NCBI GenBank assembly: GCA_013043995.1
Contig: JABEVL010000166.1
Coordinates: forward strand, 1-6,253
Direction: 5' to 3'
DNA: 6,253 bases
Origin: Spirochaetales bacterium
GTDB lineage: Bacteria > Spirochaetota > Spirochaetia > JABEVK01
Shown here: positions 1 through 5,468 of the stretch, piece after piece
Layout: every line of letters begins with the position of its first letter
Position numbering within the stretch: position 1 is the first letter of the stretch
Translations under genes and position numbers: made by a program
The notes under the pieces: model-generated
What the model saw: the letters and a program-made list of their open reading frames with translations, nothing else
Told to the model about the DNA's origin: nothing
Database searches by the model: none

Positions 1-352
1 GAATCTTCTGGAACCCAAGCGGAACTACGGATGGCCGGTCATTGAAGGAGCTGAAGAAGCCGATGGGATGGTCACTTCGATCATCCATTGCAATTCGGGC
101 CATGCCTGGCTCCCCGGCGGGGCGACATTTGTTTCTGGAGGTCCCTGGAACGACTCGATGCTGTTTGCCGGTGCCGGCGAGGGGATTCTCTATCGGCTTG
201 CGTTTGACCGCAGGTACCCGAGAAAAATAGACTTTTACCAAGAGTTGATCAACGGCGAAATTGGACCTCTGACCGACGTTCGTGAGGGGGCCCGCCACCT
301 GATCTACGTACTTGCCCGCGACGGGCTTTACTTCCTCCATCAGGAGGATTAA
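1..352 (+). CDS. PQQ-dependent sugar dehydrogenase (GSDH family), C-terminal part
   Basis: This is the 3' end of a gene that begins left of the window. The open frame runs from base 2 to a TAA at 350-352 and gives about 116 residues. The visible part holds NYGWPVIEG near its start, then SGATFVSGG-like and WNDSMLFAGAGEGILYRL segments, and ends in a blade-like stretch (GPLTDVREG...LIYVLARDGLYFL). These are hallmarks of the last blades of the six-bladed glucose/sorbosone dehydrogenase propeller (soluble aldose dehydrogenase, YliI type). Family members oxidise sugars with PQQ and are usually secreted to the periplasm; the catalytic His and the signal peptide would lie outside the window, so activity and export cannot be judged. 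It is convergent with slyD and shares the terminator at 351-380. An ATG at 68 is internal, because homology continues upstream of it. Family assignment is fairly firm; the substrate is unknown. Confidence 0.8.
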   Translation, partial: NLLEPKRNYGWPVIEGAEEADGMVTSIIHCNSGHAWLPGGATFVSGGPWNDSMLFAGAGEGILYRLAFDRRYPRKIDFYQELINGEIGPLTDVREGARHLIYVLARDGLYFLHQED

Positions 353-380
353 AAAAGCGGCGCAGGGGCGCCGCTTTTTT
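351..380. terminator. Bidirectional intrinsic terminator between the sugar dehydrogenase and slyD
   Basis: A perfect 7-bp GC stem (GCGGCGC at 357-363, GCGCCGC at 368-374) has a 4-nt AGGG loop. It is flanked by A6 (351-356) and T6 (375-380), so the stem can extend with A-T pairs and a U-tract follows it on both strands. It begins inside the stop codon of the plus-strand gene and lies about 40 nt past the slyD stop on the minus strand, so it can end both convergent transcripts. Confidence 0.9.
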
Positions 381-420
381 CTTGAATCAAGATGAGAACC
401 AGCCTGGGACAGGCGCCGGT

Positions 421-969
421 TCAGCTACACCCGCAACCGCCGGAACCGCACCCGCAACCGCCGCTTGAGCAGGATTCTCCTTCGGCGGATTCGCTTCCGC
501 ACCCGCAACCGCCGGAACCGCACCCGCAACTTTGAACAGGGGGTTCGTCGTCGATCGAAAGGATCGTGCAATTAAAGTGGAGATCGACGCCGGCCAAAGG
601 ATGGTTGGCGTCCAGGGTGGCGTTGTCGCCTTCCAATTCAGAAACTAACGCCGTCCGCCAACGTCCATCAATCTGGGCCTCGACACGATAACCGACCTTC
701 GGAGGAACCGAGAGCCCTAAGTCGCTAACCTTAACCGTGGTAACGAGGCTTTCGTCGCGTTCGCCGTAGGCTTCAGCTGCCGGAAGTACGAAGGTTTGTT
801 TTTCGCCGACGGGTTTGCCTTGGAGGTTTTTGTCCAGACCGGGCAGAATATCCCCGGAGCCGGCACAAAAGGTCAAAGGACCTTGGCGGTCTGATGTCCC
901 CAAAAGGTAACCCTCAGGGGTCGAAAAATCGTACGCAATGGTAACGTATTTGTTGGCGGTGACTGTCAT
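421..969 (-). CDS. slyD: SlyD-like FKBP-type peptidyl-prolyl cis-trans isomerase with Cys-rich tail
   Basis: This encodes a 182-residue cytoplasmic prolyl isomerase/chaperone of the SlyD group. Residues 1 to about 69 and 128-140 form the FKBP half (GSGDILPGLDKNLQGKPVGEK, then the AYGERDE junction). Residues about 70-127 form the insert-in-flap chaperone domain, ending in the typical DANHPLAGVDLHF. Residues 147-182 are a low-complexity Gly/Ser/Cys tail with 9 cysteines and no histidine, made of two CGCGSGGCGC blocks. SlyD tails bind Ni and other metals through His and Cys; a Cys-only tail suggests soft-metal or zinc binding, which is inference. I chose the ATG at 969. A TTG at 1002 would add 11 residues (KDFLCYTFRI) unlike the family and would overlap the -10 box. 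Neither start has a Shine-Dalgarno sequence. It is last in the minus-strand series and ends at the shared terminator. Confidence 0.88.
   Translation of the reverse strand: MTVTANKYVTIAYDFSTPEGYLLGTSDRQGPLTFCAGSGDILPGLDKNLQGKPVGEKQTFVLPAAEAYGERDESLVTTVKVSDLGLSVPPKVGYRVEAQIDGRWRTALVSELEGDNATLDANHPLAGVDLHFNCTILSIDDEPPVQSCGCGSGGCGCGSESAEGESCSSGGCGCGSGGCGCS
428..530. repeat. 31-bp exact direct repeat inside the slyD tail
   Basis: Two identical 31-nt copies lie at 428-458 and 500-530, offset by 72 bp, a multiple of three. Each starts cacccgcaaccgccggaacc and itself contains the shorter unit cacccgcaac twice. On the minus strand both encode the Cys-Gly-Ser block of the SlyD tail. In-frame, nucleotide-identical copies point to recent duplication or slippage rather than ancient convergence. 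Confidence 0.85.
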
Positions 970-978
970 GATTCTAAA

Positions 979-987
979 AGTATAACA
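979..987 (-). promoter_or_regulatory. Candidate extended -10 promoter of slyD, possibly giving a leaderless mRNA
   Basis: The minus strand reads TGTTATACT, an extended -10 (TG-N) followed by TATACT (5 of 6 to consensus). Only 9 nt separate it from the ATG at 969, so transcription would start about 2-4 nt before the start codon. No convincing -35 lies 16-18 nt upstream; TTGAAG is only 12 nt away. The lack of any ribosome binding site fits a leaderless message. Read-through from hpt, 92 nt upstream with no clear terminator between, is the alternative. Confidence 0.45.
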
Positions 988-1061
988 AAGAAAGTCCTTC
1001 AAGACTAGTGCGCAAGGCCAACGCGAAGTGTGAGCCCCAAAGTATTGTCACCCCGCAGGAC

Positions 1062-1592
1062 TTAAGCCTTCATCGTGACGGCCAGGTAGGGCAGGTTGCG
1101 GTACTTCTGGGCGTAGTCGATTCCGTACCCGGCGACAAACACGTCAGGAATGTCAAAGCCGTTGTAGTCGATCGCCACCGGGACCCTGCGGCGGCTGGGT
1201 TTATTGAGCAGAGTACAAACTTTCACGGATCTGGGATTTCGTGCTGAAAGTATTTCAACAACCTTCGCGAGAGTCAGGCCGGTGTCGATCATGTCCTCGA
1301 CAATCAGAAGGTCCCGCCCCTGAATGGGAACAGGGAGGTCGAAAAGAATTCGCACTTCAGAATTTTCTTGCGAATTGCCATAAGAGGACACGACCATGAA
1401 CTCTACCTGAGCGTCGACGCTCAGGGCACGGGCAAGGTCGCTTAAAAAGATGAACGAGCCTTTTAAAAGACCGACCAGAAGCGGAGTTTTTCCTGCGTAG
1501 TCCCGGCTGATCTGCTGGCCAAGTTCTAGAACCCGTGCCTGAATTTCACGCGCTGTGAACAGCAGGGATTCTATTCCTTCGGGTAGGGGCAT
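1062..1592 (-). CDS. hpt: Hypoxanthine phosphoribosyltransferase
   Basis: This encodes a 176-residue purine-salvage enzyme that joins hypoxanthine (and usually guanine) to PRPP, giving IMP or GMP in the cytoplasm. The landmarks are in the expected order: the LLKGS loop that binds pyrophosphate (residues 42-46), VEFMVVSSYG (63-72), the PRPP-binding VEDMIDTG (98-105), the KPSRR segment (131-135), and the base-binding DVFVAGYGIDYAQKYRNLPY (150-169). Length is normal for bacterial Hpt. The frame stays open upstream to 1805, but that part overlaps the lipoprotein gene antisense to nothing and resembles no Hpt; the ATG at 1592 gives the normal N-terminus. It begins 4 nt after the preceding stop (TAA-CCCG-ATG) and has no clear Shine-Dalgarno, so translation probably depends on ribosomes reinitiating after the lipoprotein gene. 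Confidence 0.95.
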   Translation of the reverse strand: MPLPEGIESLLFTAREIQARVLELGQQISRDYAGKTPLLVGLLKGSFIFLSDLARALSVDAQVEFMVVSSYGNSQENSEVRILFDLPVPIQGRDLLIVEDMIDTGLTLAKVVEILSARNPRSVKVCTLLNKPSRRRVPVAIDYNGFDIPDVFVAGYGIDYAQKYRNLPYLAVTMKA

Positions 1593-1596
1593 CGGG

Positions 1597-2328
1597 TTAG
1601 GATTTTGGGGAGATGTCTTGAAGATTGCCGTGAATATTGTCTCCGCCAGCCTTGTTCCCCAACAAAGCCAGGTAGTAATGCCCCGGAAGAAAGTCCTGGA
1701 GAACCGGACCGCCCTTGGGTGACTCCAGTTGGAAAAAATCTCCTGTGTAGTTTTGCCCGATAGTTTGCCAAAAAATGGGCAGGGGGCGGGGATCCATGGA
1801 AGCAAAATCCGATGGTTGGTCAGGCAAAAGGTTCTGAAGGTAAATTTTGATGTTCTTGTTGAAATCCGGAGCCAACTCCACCTGGGCCAGAGGGGTCGGG
1901 GTGGTGTTGATAAAGCAAATTTTAGGTTTGTTGTTCAAATTTTGGTGAACGGCGATTAAGGAGCCTTGACCGTTGGAGGCGATCAGGGCGGCCCAAAGGT
2001 TGTTGCTGGCTGTCAGACGGACGTCGTAGGGATGGCCGGAAGTGTCGCTCCAAACCGAAGATTTGCCGTTGTTAAAAATGACCTTCAGGCTTACGGACCT
2101 GTCGGCGGTCACAGGAATGAGAGGGTGGGCAATAAACGGCTGAACGTCCTGAAAGTCGGCGATAACCGTACCCCTTTCAAGAACCTGAATCTCGCAGGGG
2201 GTCGGGCTGAGGTTGAGGGCAAAAATCAACGCCGTATGTGCAGGAGTAAAAGATCCGCAAGACGTCAAGGTTGCCAGAAATCCCAGCAAAAGAAGAGGAG
2301 TACGTAAAAAGCTTTTTAGGATGCTCAA
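1597..2328 (-). CDS. Putative lipoprotein of unknown function
   Basis: I do not recognise this gene. From the TTG at 2328 it encodes 243 residues. The N-terminus is a lipoprotein signal: a basic start (SILKSFLRT), a Leu-rich core (PLLLLGFLATL) and a TSC lipobox with the acylated Cys at residue 24. The mature part is rich in beta-strand-like, Thr/Pro/Asn-containing sequence. Two stretches resemble each other, LNLSPTPCEIQVL (about 38-50) and FINTTPTPLAQVEL (about 139-152), hinting at two related beta-sandwich domains. The overall look faintly recalls AlgF- or DUF4397-like proteins, but not enough to assign. I preferred TTG 2328 because AGGTG lies 8 nt before it; a GTG at 2337 would add three residues but overlaps that site. 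It sits about 60 nt after the methyltransferase gene and 4 nt before hpt. It is probably surface- or periplasm-anchored. Confidence 0.75.
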   Translation of the reverse strand: MSILKSFLRTPLLLLGFLATLTSCGSFTPAHTALIFALNLSPTPCEIQVLERGTVIADFQDVQPFIAHPLIPVTADRSVSLKVIFNNGKSSVWSDTSGHPYDVRLTASNNLWAALIASNGQGSLIAVHQNLNNKPKICFINTTPTPLAQVELAPDFNKNIKIYLQNLLPDQPSDFASMDPRPLPIFWQTIGQNYTGDFFQLESPKGGPVLQDFLPGHYYLALLGNKAGGDNIHGNLQDISPKS

Positions 2329-2396
2329 AGAAGTCACACCTAATACTTATCACAGGAAAACATCCAAGGCAATCTGAGAAACGGGGAATTCAGCTT

Positions 2397-3176
2397 TTAG
2401 GAAACCCAGCCGGCAAACCGGGCTGTCCAGCAGCTCGCCAGAACTCCAAACGCAACCCCGACGTTCAAGCTGGCCTTGCGACCGTAAAGGGGCAAGCTCA
2501 CGCGCCCCCAGGAAGCGTCGGCCCAGGCCAGGGCTTCTTGGCTCAGGCCCAGTTCTTCATTCCCCACGAGTACAACGGCGGCCAAGGGCGCCCCTGTCTC
2601 ATCTTGCGGGAATTTAAAGTCTTCGACCGGCGTGCCCCCAAGTTCCAGGGCAAAGACGGGTTGGCGGTCCCAGATTGCTTGAAAGGTTGCCAAATCGTTT
2701 TGCGACCAGGCCAGAAGTTCTTGGGTGCCCATCGCCGAACGCTGAGTTCTAGGGTGCGAGGGGGAGGGTGTTGTCGAAGAAAGCACCAAACGTTGCCAGC
2801 CGTAGGCTTCGGCAGTCCTAAAAATGGAACCGACATTAAATGAAGAGCGCAGGTCTTCAAGAAACGCTGTAAAGGGAAAGCTTTTCAAGGGAGTGTCTCG
2901 GCGGTCGGGAGGTGCCTGGAGGTCCCAGTCAGCCTCTGAAAGGCCCAGGTTGTCCAAAAGAGCCCGGCGCCAGATTCGGACCTCGTGCGCCGTGGGGGGC
3001 TGATTGTCAAAAGGAGCGCGAAGAAGACTGCGGGTGAAAATCGCCAAATCGCGGTAGGACTCAGATTCTTCCGTCTGTCGGGTCTCGTTCAGGCGCTGCC
3101 ATTCGCTCCACAGGGCGACAAGTTTGCGTTTCTGCACGCCGGGAGAAAGGAGAGAAAGCTTTCGTGCGGTGATCAT
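2397..3176 (-). CDS. SpoU/TrmH-family RNA 2'-O-methyltransferase
   Basis: This encodes a 259-residue SPOUT-fold methyltransferase that would use SAM to methylate a ribose 2'-OH in tRNA or rRNA. All three SpoU motifs are present in the C-terminal half: motif 1 N-x2-S-x2-R-x-A at residues 114-122 (FNVGSIFRTAEAYG), motif 2 VGNEELGLS at 204-212, and motif 3 LPLYGRKASLNVGVAFG at 228-244, which forms the trefoil knot and SAM site. The first 100 or so residues are a polar, Arg/Glu-rich region unlike the short L30e-type domain of RlmB/TrmH proteins; its role is unknown. The ATG at 3176 follows the previous stop by 8 nt, with GAGG about 6 nt before it, so it is probably co-transcribed and coupled with the ADH-like gene. 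The target nucleotide cannot be predicted from sequence, so no symbol is given. Confidence 0.9.
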   Translation of the reverse strand: MITARKLSLLSPGVQKRKLVALWSEWQRLNETRQTEESESYRDLAIFTRSLLRAPFDNQPPTAHEVRIWRRALLDNLGLSEADWDLQAPPDRRDTPLKSFPFTAFLEDLRSSFNVGSIFRTAEAYGWQRLVLSSTTPSPSHPRTQRSAMGTQELLAWSQNDLATFQAIWDRQPVFALELGGTPVEDFKFPQDETGAPLAAVVLVGNEELGLSQEALAWADASWGRVSLPLYGRKASLNVGVAFGVLASCWTARFAGWVS

Positions 3177-3184
3177 TCGAAGCC

Positions 3185-4306
3185 TCAGGTCACCATTTGT
3201 AAAAACTCGGGGAGTTCTTTGGCGGGTAAAAGTCCGCCGTTGCCTATGTTCAGGCCTTGAACGACGTCGGCGGCTAATGCGGTTTGGGCTTCCACGACCT
3301 GATAATCTGTCAGCCGTAGGGGGAGCTGATAGACGTTAAGAAACTTCCTCACGTCCTGGGCCAATTTGGGTCCCAGGGATTCCACGGCTCCGTCCCAACC
3401 TCCGGCACCCATGACCTGGGCCAACCGCAGCGTTTTATCGGCCGATTTTGGTCCGTAGACTTCTAAGAAAGGGGCCAGAAAGAGACTTCCCAGAGCTGTC
3501 GCGGGTAAGCCAATCAGCCCCCCCAGGACCATCGTCAGCGTTAAGCCGACATTGCGGGGAATGAGGGCCAAGGCCAGGGCGACGTTCCACCCCGCCTGGA
3601 AAGTGATCCAGCGGTGTTCGATGGCGGCAGGATTTTTGTAAATCTTTTCCAGGTTGCTCCAGATCGCCTCGATGGCCCCAAGTAATAGGCTCTGCTCGGT
3701 CAGTCCGCACTGTTCGGAATAGTAGGCCTCGACGGCAAAGAAAAGGGTTTCCAACAGGCCTGTGACCGAGGTCACGGCGGTGATCCCTGTTACCATGTGA
3801 GGGTCAAGAAAAATGCGGTGCTTGTGAAAGAGAGGTGTGTTGACAAAACGAAGTTCACTGGGGTGCATGGAGTCTAAAAACGCCTCTTCCCGCAAAAGGA
3901 GGGGAAAACAGGTCGACGTAGGGACTTCGATGTAGGGAAGCCCCGCAGTTTTTTTCCCCCCGTCGGCGTCTTTTTGGCCCTTGGATACTTCTATAGCCAG
4001 GGCTCTGCCCCAGGAAAGCAGGGTGTTTCCCCCTAGAACGACGATGGATTCGGCACGGCTAGCGCGGCCTAGGGTGACGGCCTCGGACAAAAAACTGCTG
4101 GAGCTTTGTTCAGTTCCCTTGGACAAAATGATAAAGGCGACTCCGGCTCTTTCAAGAGACTGGGTCAAGATGGTCAGTTCCTTGGAAGAATCAAAACTGG
4201 ACTCGGTCAGCAAGAGTGTCCGAGAACCGCTTTCCTTGGCAGCAAGACCCACATGCTGGCTAACGCCCTGGCCAAGGCGAACTTTTTGAGGAAAATGGAA
4301 ATCCAT
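3185..4306 (-). CDS. Iron-containing alcohol dehydrogenase-like protein lacking the metal ligands
   Basis: This 373-residue protein has the length and order of blocks of group III (Fe) alcohol dehydrogenases. It has an N-terminal Rossmann-like half with VVLGGNTLLSWGRALA (89-104) where the family has GGGSxxDxAK, then EVPTSTCFP (127-135) for PTTxGTGSE, RIFLDP (164-169), TGLLETLFFAVEAY (182-195), NVGLTLTMVLGG (252-263) and a C-terminal LAADVV block (344-349). By hand alignment to FucO-type enzymes, the four metal ligands Asp, His, His, His become Leu185, Phe189, Met259 and Thr270. The catalytic-site His of the HxxxH pair becomes Gly263, and the glycine-rich NAD motif is altered. The fold is likely kept but iron-dependent dehydrogenase chemistry is unlikely; it may be a pseudoenzyme or have another role. 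The reading frame is intact, so it is not a decaying pseudogene. The ATG at 4306 has GGAGG 8 nt upstream (4315-4319). The methyltransferase gene follows after 8 nt. Confidence 0.8.
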   Translation of the reverse strand: MDFHFPQKVRLGQGVSQHVGLAAKESGSRTLLLTESSFDSSKELTILTQSLERAGVAFIILSKGTEQSSSSFLSEAVTLGRASRAESIVVLGGNTLLSWGRALAIEVSKGQKDADGGKKTAGLPYIEVPTSTCFPLLLREEAFLDSMHPSELRFVNTPLFHKHRIFLDPHMVTGITAVTSVTGLLETLFFAVEAYYSEQCGLTEQSLLLGAIEAIWSNLEKIYKNPAAIEHRWITFQAGWNVALALALIPRNVGLTLTMVLGGLIGLPATALGSLFLAPFLEVYGPKSADKTLRLAQVMGAGGWDGAVESLGPKLAQDVRKFLNVYQLPLRLTDYQVVEAQTALAADVVQGLNIGNGGLLPAKELPEFLQMVT

Positions 4307-4323
4307 AAACGCCGCCTCCGGAT

Positions 4324-4367
4324 AAAAAAAGCCGACCCTCGGCCCATGTCTGGGGGGATCGGCTTTT
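4324..4367 (-). terminator. Intrinsic terminator after flgM, abutting the next gene's ribosome binding site
   Basis: On the minus strand AAAAGCCGA (4359-4367) pairs with TCGGCTTTT, and CCC with GGG extends the stem past one unpaired base. A run of seven T (4324-4330) follows. It begins 17 nt past the flgM stop. The T-tract ends about 4 nt before the GGAGG of the ADH-like gene, leaving no room for a separate promoter between them. It could act as a flgM terminator with partial read-through, or as an attenuator. Confidence 0.8.
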
Positions 4368-4384
4368 CGGACGATGGTCTTTGA

Positions 4385-4669
4385 CTATAGCCCGAACGAC
4401 CTCAGGATGCTTTCGGCCGTTCCATCGAGCACGGTTTGGTCAAAATAATTGGGGTTCTGAAGTTTAAGACGCATTTCTGCGACGCGGTCCTCACGTATTT
4501 CAGGAGCGGAGCGGACGGCCTCGCGGGCAGCAAAAACCTCGGCCTGGGCCTTGGCCTCGCTGGACACTTCGATCGAATCCGGACGAACAGCGTCAGCGGT
4601 CTTTTTCAAAGGATCCGTCTTGTTCAAGTTCTTGATGGGATCCACAGGTCCCATCCGGTCAATCGTCAT
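4385..4669 (-). CDS. flgM: Anti-sigma-28 factor FlgM, spirochaetal type
   Basis: This encodes a 94-residue acidic, largely helical protein. FlgM binds and holds sigma-28 (FliA/WhiG) until the flagellar hook-basal body is finished, then is usually exported. The N-terminal third (MTIDRMGPVDPIKNLNKTDP) is low-complexity and probably disordered. DSIEVSSEAKAQAE (31-44) matches the family's D-x-V-x-hS-x2-A block. The C-terminal part has RVAEMRLKLQNPNYFDQTVLDG (62-83), resembling the sigma-binding 'V..lk..i..G.Y' helices, and ends SILRSFGL. I chose the ATG at 4669, preceded by a strong GGGAGGTGA site (4676-4684, 6-nt spacer); a TTG at 4675 falls against that site. Sigma-70- and sigma-28-type promoters lie just upstream and a terminator just downstream, so it may be a single-gene transcript. 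The assignment comes from recognition of short motifs plus the promoter context. Confidence 0.8.
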   Translation of the reverse strand: MTIDRMGPVDPIKNLNKTDPLKKTADAVRPDSIEVSSEAKAQAEVFAAREAVRSAPEIREDRVAEMRLKLQNPNYFDQTVLDGTAESILRSFGL

Positions 4670-4675
4670 GGCCAA

Positions 4676-4684
4676 TCACCTCCC
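4676..4684 (-). promoter_or_regulatory. Strong ribosome binding site of flgM
   Basis: The minus strand reads GGGAGGTGA, near-perfect complementarity to the 16S 3' end, 6 nt before the ATG at 4669. This spacing decides for the ATG over the TTG at 4675, which overlaps the site's edge. Confidence 0.85.
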
Positions 4685-4689
4685 TACCA

Positions 4690-4716
4690 TTATCGGCGGG
4701 TACTGCACTAAAATTA
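4690..4716 (-). promoter_or_regulatory. Sigma-28 (FliA-type) promoter of flgM
   Basis: The minus strand carries GCCGATAA at 4690-4697, identical to the enterobacterial sigma-28 -10 consensus. Exactly 15 nt upstream (4713-4716) lies TAAT, 3 of 4 to the -35 core TAAA. Transcription would start about 15-20 nt before the flgM ATG, leaving a short leader that holds the ribosome binding site. flgM genes are commonly driven by the sigma factor that FlgM inhibits, so the match fits both site and gene. Confidence 0.75.
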
Positions 4717-4742
4717 AACAGCGCAACCTTAAAAGTCGTCAA
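4713..4742 (-). promoter_or_regulatory. Candidate sigma-70 promoter upstream of flgM
   Basis: The minus strand has TTGACG (4737-4742, 5 of 6 to TTGACA) and TTTAAT (4713-4718, 5 of 6 to TATAAT), separated by 18 nt. Its -10 overlaps the -35 of the sigma-28 promoter, so the two holoenzymes could not bind at once. It would give basal flgM expression. Confidence 0.55.
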
Positions 4743-4767
4743 AAGTGCGGAAATCAGGTCTAAGGGA

Positions 4768-5466
4768 TCATTCGTGCTCGTCAAAATCTTCGATGGATTG
4801 CACGGACGAAACCAAAACCGCAAATTCTCCCTTGACTATAGGTCTTTCTGCCAGCGTTTGCAAGACCGAGGCAGGGAGTCCTGACAAGAATTCTTCATGA
4901 GCCTTGGTCATTTCTCGGCCGACGATCAGCGGCCGGTCAGGGGCGATTTCGCTTAAATCGGTCAGAAGTTTCAAGATGCGGAAGGGTGATTCGTAGACCA
5001 TGAACGCTTCACCGCGTTCCACAAGCTCCGTGAGTCGGCGGCGGCGGCGTCCCGGCTTGGGGGACATAAAACCGTCAAAAGTGAGGCTCCTGCCCCCAAA
5101 ACCGGCCACGCTGAGCAGGGTGGCCAGCGCGCTGGCGCCGGGTAGGGGAATCACCTGATGGCCCGCATCCCGGATCGTTTTGACGAGGACGGAGCCGGGG
5201 TCGCTCAGGCCTGGCGTTCCTGCGTCGGTGCAGTAGGCGACCGACCGCCCTTCGTCAAGGAGCTTCAGAATCCCCTGGGCGCTTTGGGCTTCGTTGGCCG
5301 AGCGGCAAGAGATGAGGCGTTTGACGATGCCGTGGGCGTTCAAAAGCTTGAGCGTCTGACGGGTATCTTCGGCAGCGACAACGTCGACGTTTCGGAGGGT
5401 TTCAAGCGCCCGAAGCGTGATGTCGGCCAGGTTGCCGATGGGGGTGGCGACGATGTAAAGCGGCAT
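4768..5466 (-). CDS. rsmI: 16S rRNA (cytidine(1402)-2'-O)-methyltransferase
   Basis: This encodes a 232-residue tetrapyrrole-methylase-fold enzyme that uses SAM to 2'-O-methylate C1402 in helix 44 of 16S rRNA, at the decoding centre. It has IVATPIGNLADITLRAL (5-21), AAEDTR (31-36), the SAM-site TDAGTPGLSDPG (80-91), PLPGASAL (108-115), DGFMSPKPGRRRRR (131-144), VYESPFRI (158-165), GREMTKAHEE (183-192) and KGEFAVLV (212-219). It lacks the roughly 50-residue C-terminal domain of E. coli RsmI (about 286 aa), as other short family members do; the catalytic domain is complete. The ATG at 5466 follows the lysA TGA by 2 nt (TGA-GT-ATG) with no good Shine-Dalgarno, so translation is probably coupled to lysA. 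Confidence 0.94.
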   Translation of the reverse strand: MPLYIVATPIGNLADITLRALETLRNVDVVAAEDTRQTLKLLNAHGIVKRLISCRSANEAQSAQGILKLLDEGRSVAYCTDAGTPGLSDPGSVLVKTIRDAGHQVIPLPGASALATLLSVAGFGGRSLTFDGFMSPKPGRRRRRLTELVERGEAFMVYESPFRILKLLTDLSEIAPDRPLIVGREMTKAHEEFLSGLPASVLQTLAERPIVKGEFAVLVSSVQSIEDFDEHE

Positions 5467-5468
5467 AC

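Noticed and set aside
428..530. Short repeats that could suggest a CRISPR-like array
   Set aside because: There are only two copies, they are in frame within slyD, and they encode the Cys-Gly tail. There is no spacer/repeat periodicity.
1593..1805. Upstream extension of the hpt frame to an apparent start at 1805
   Set aside because: The added 71 residues overlap the lipoprotein gene in another frame, resemble no Hpt N-terminus, and the ATG at 1592 gives a normal-length enzyme.
2155..2166. GGCGATAAC on the plus strand, resembling a sigma-28 -10 box
   Set aside because: It lies inside the lipoprotein coding region on the opposite strand, with no -35 partner and no gene downstream.
1966..2307. 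113-codon plus-strand open frame opposite the lipoprotein gene
   Set aside because: Composition is that of a shadow frame and there is no ribosome binding site or recognisable domain. The opposite strand carries a proper lipoprotein signal.
2338..2396. Possible promoter (TTGCCT-N17-TAAGTA) before the lipoprotein gene
   Set aside because: Matches to consensus are weak and the predicted start would fall on the ribosome binding site. Read-through from the methyltransferase gene explains expression as well.
2271..2843. 190-codon plus-strand open frame
   Set aside because: It lies antisense to the RNA methyltransferase, which has all family motifs. The translation is Arg/Gly/Pro/Lys-rich and looks like a GC-rich shadow frame.
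4386..4408. TATAGT hexamer at the end of flgM as a promoter for the ADH-like operon
   Set aside because: No -35-like sequence is found 16-18 nt upstream, and transcripts would still have to pass the terminator hairpin.
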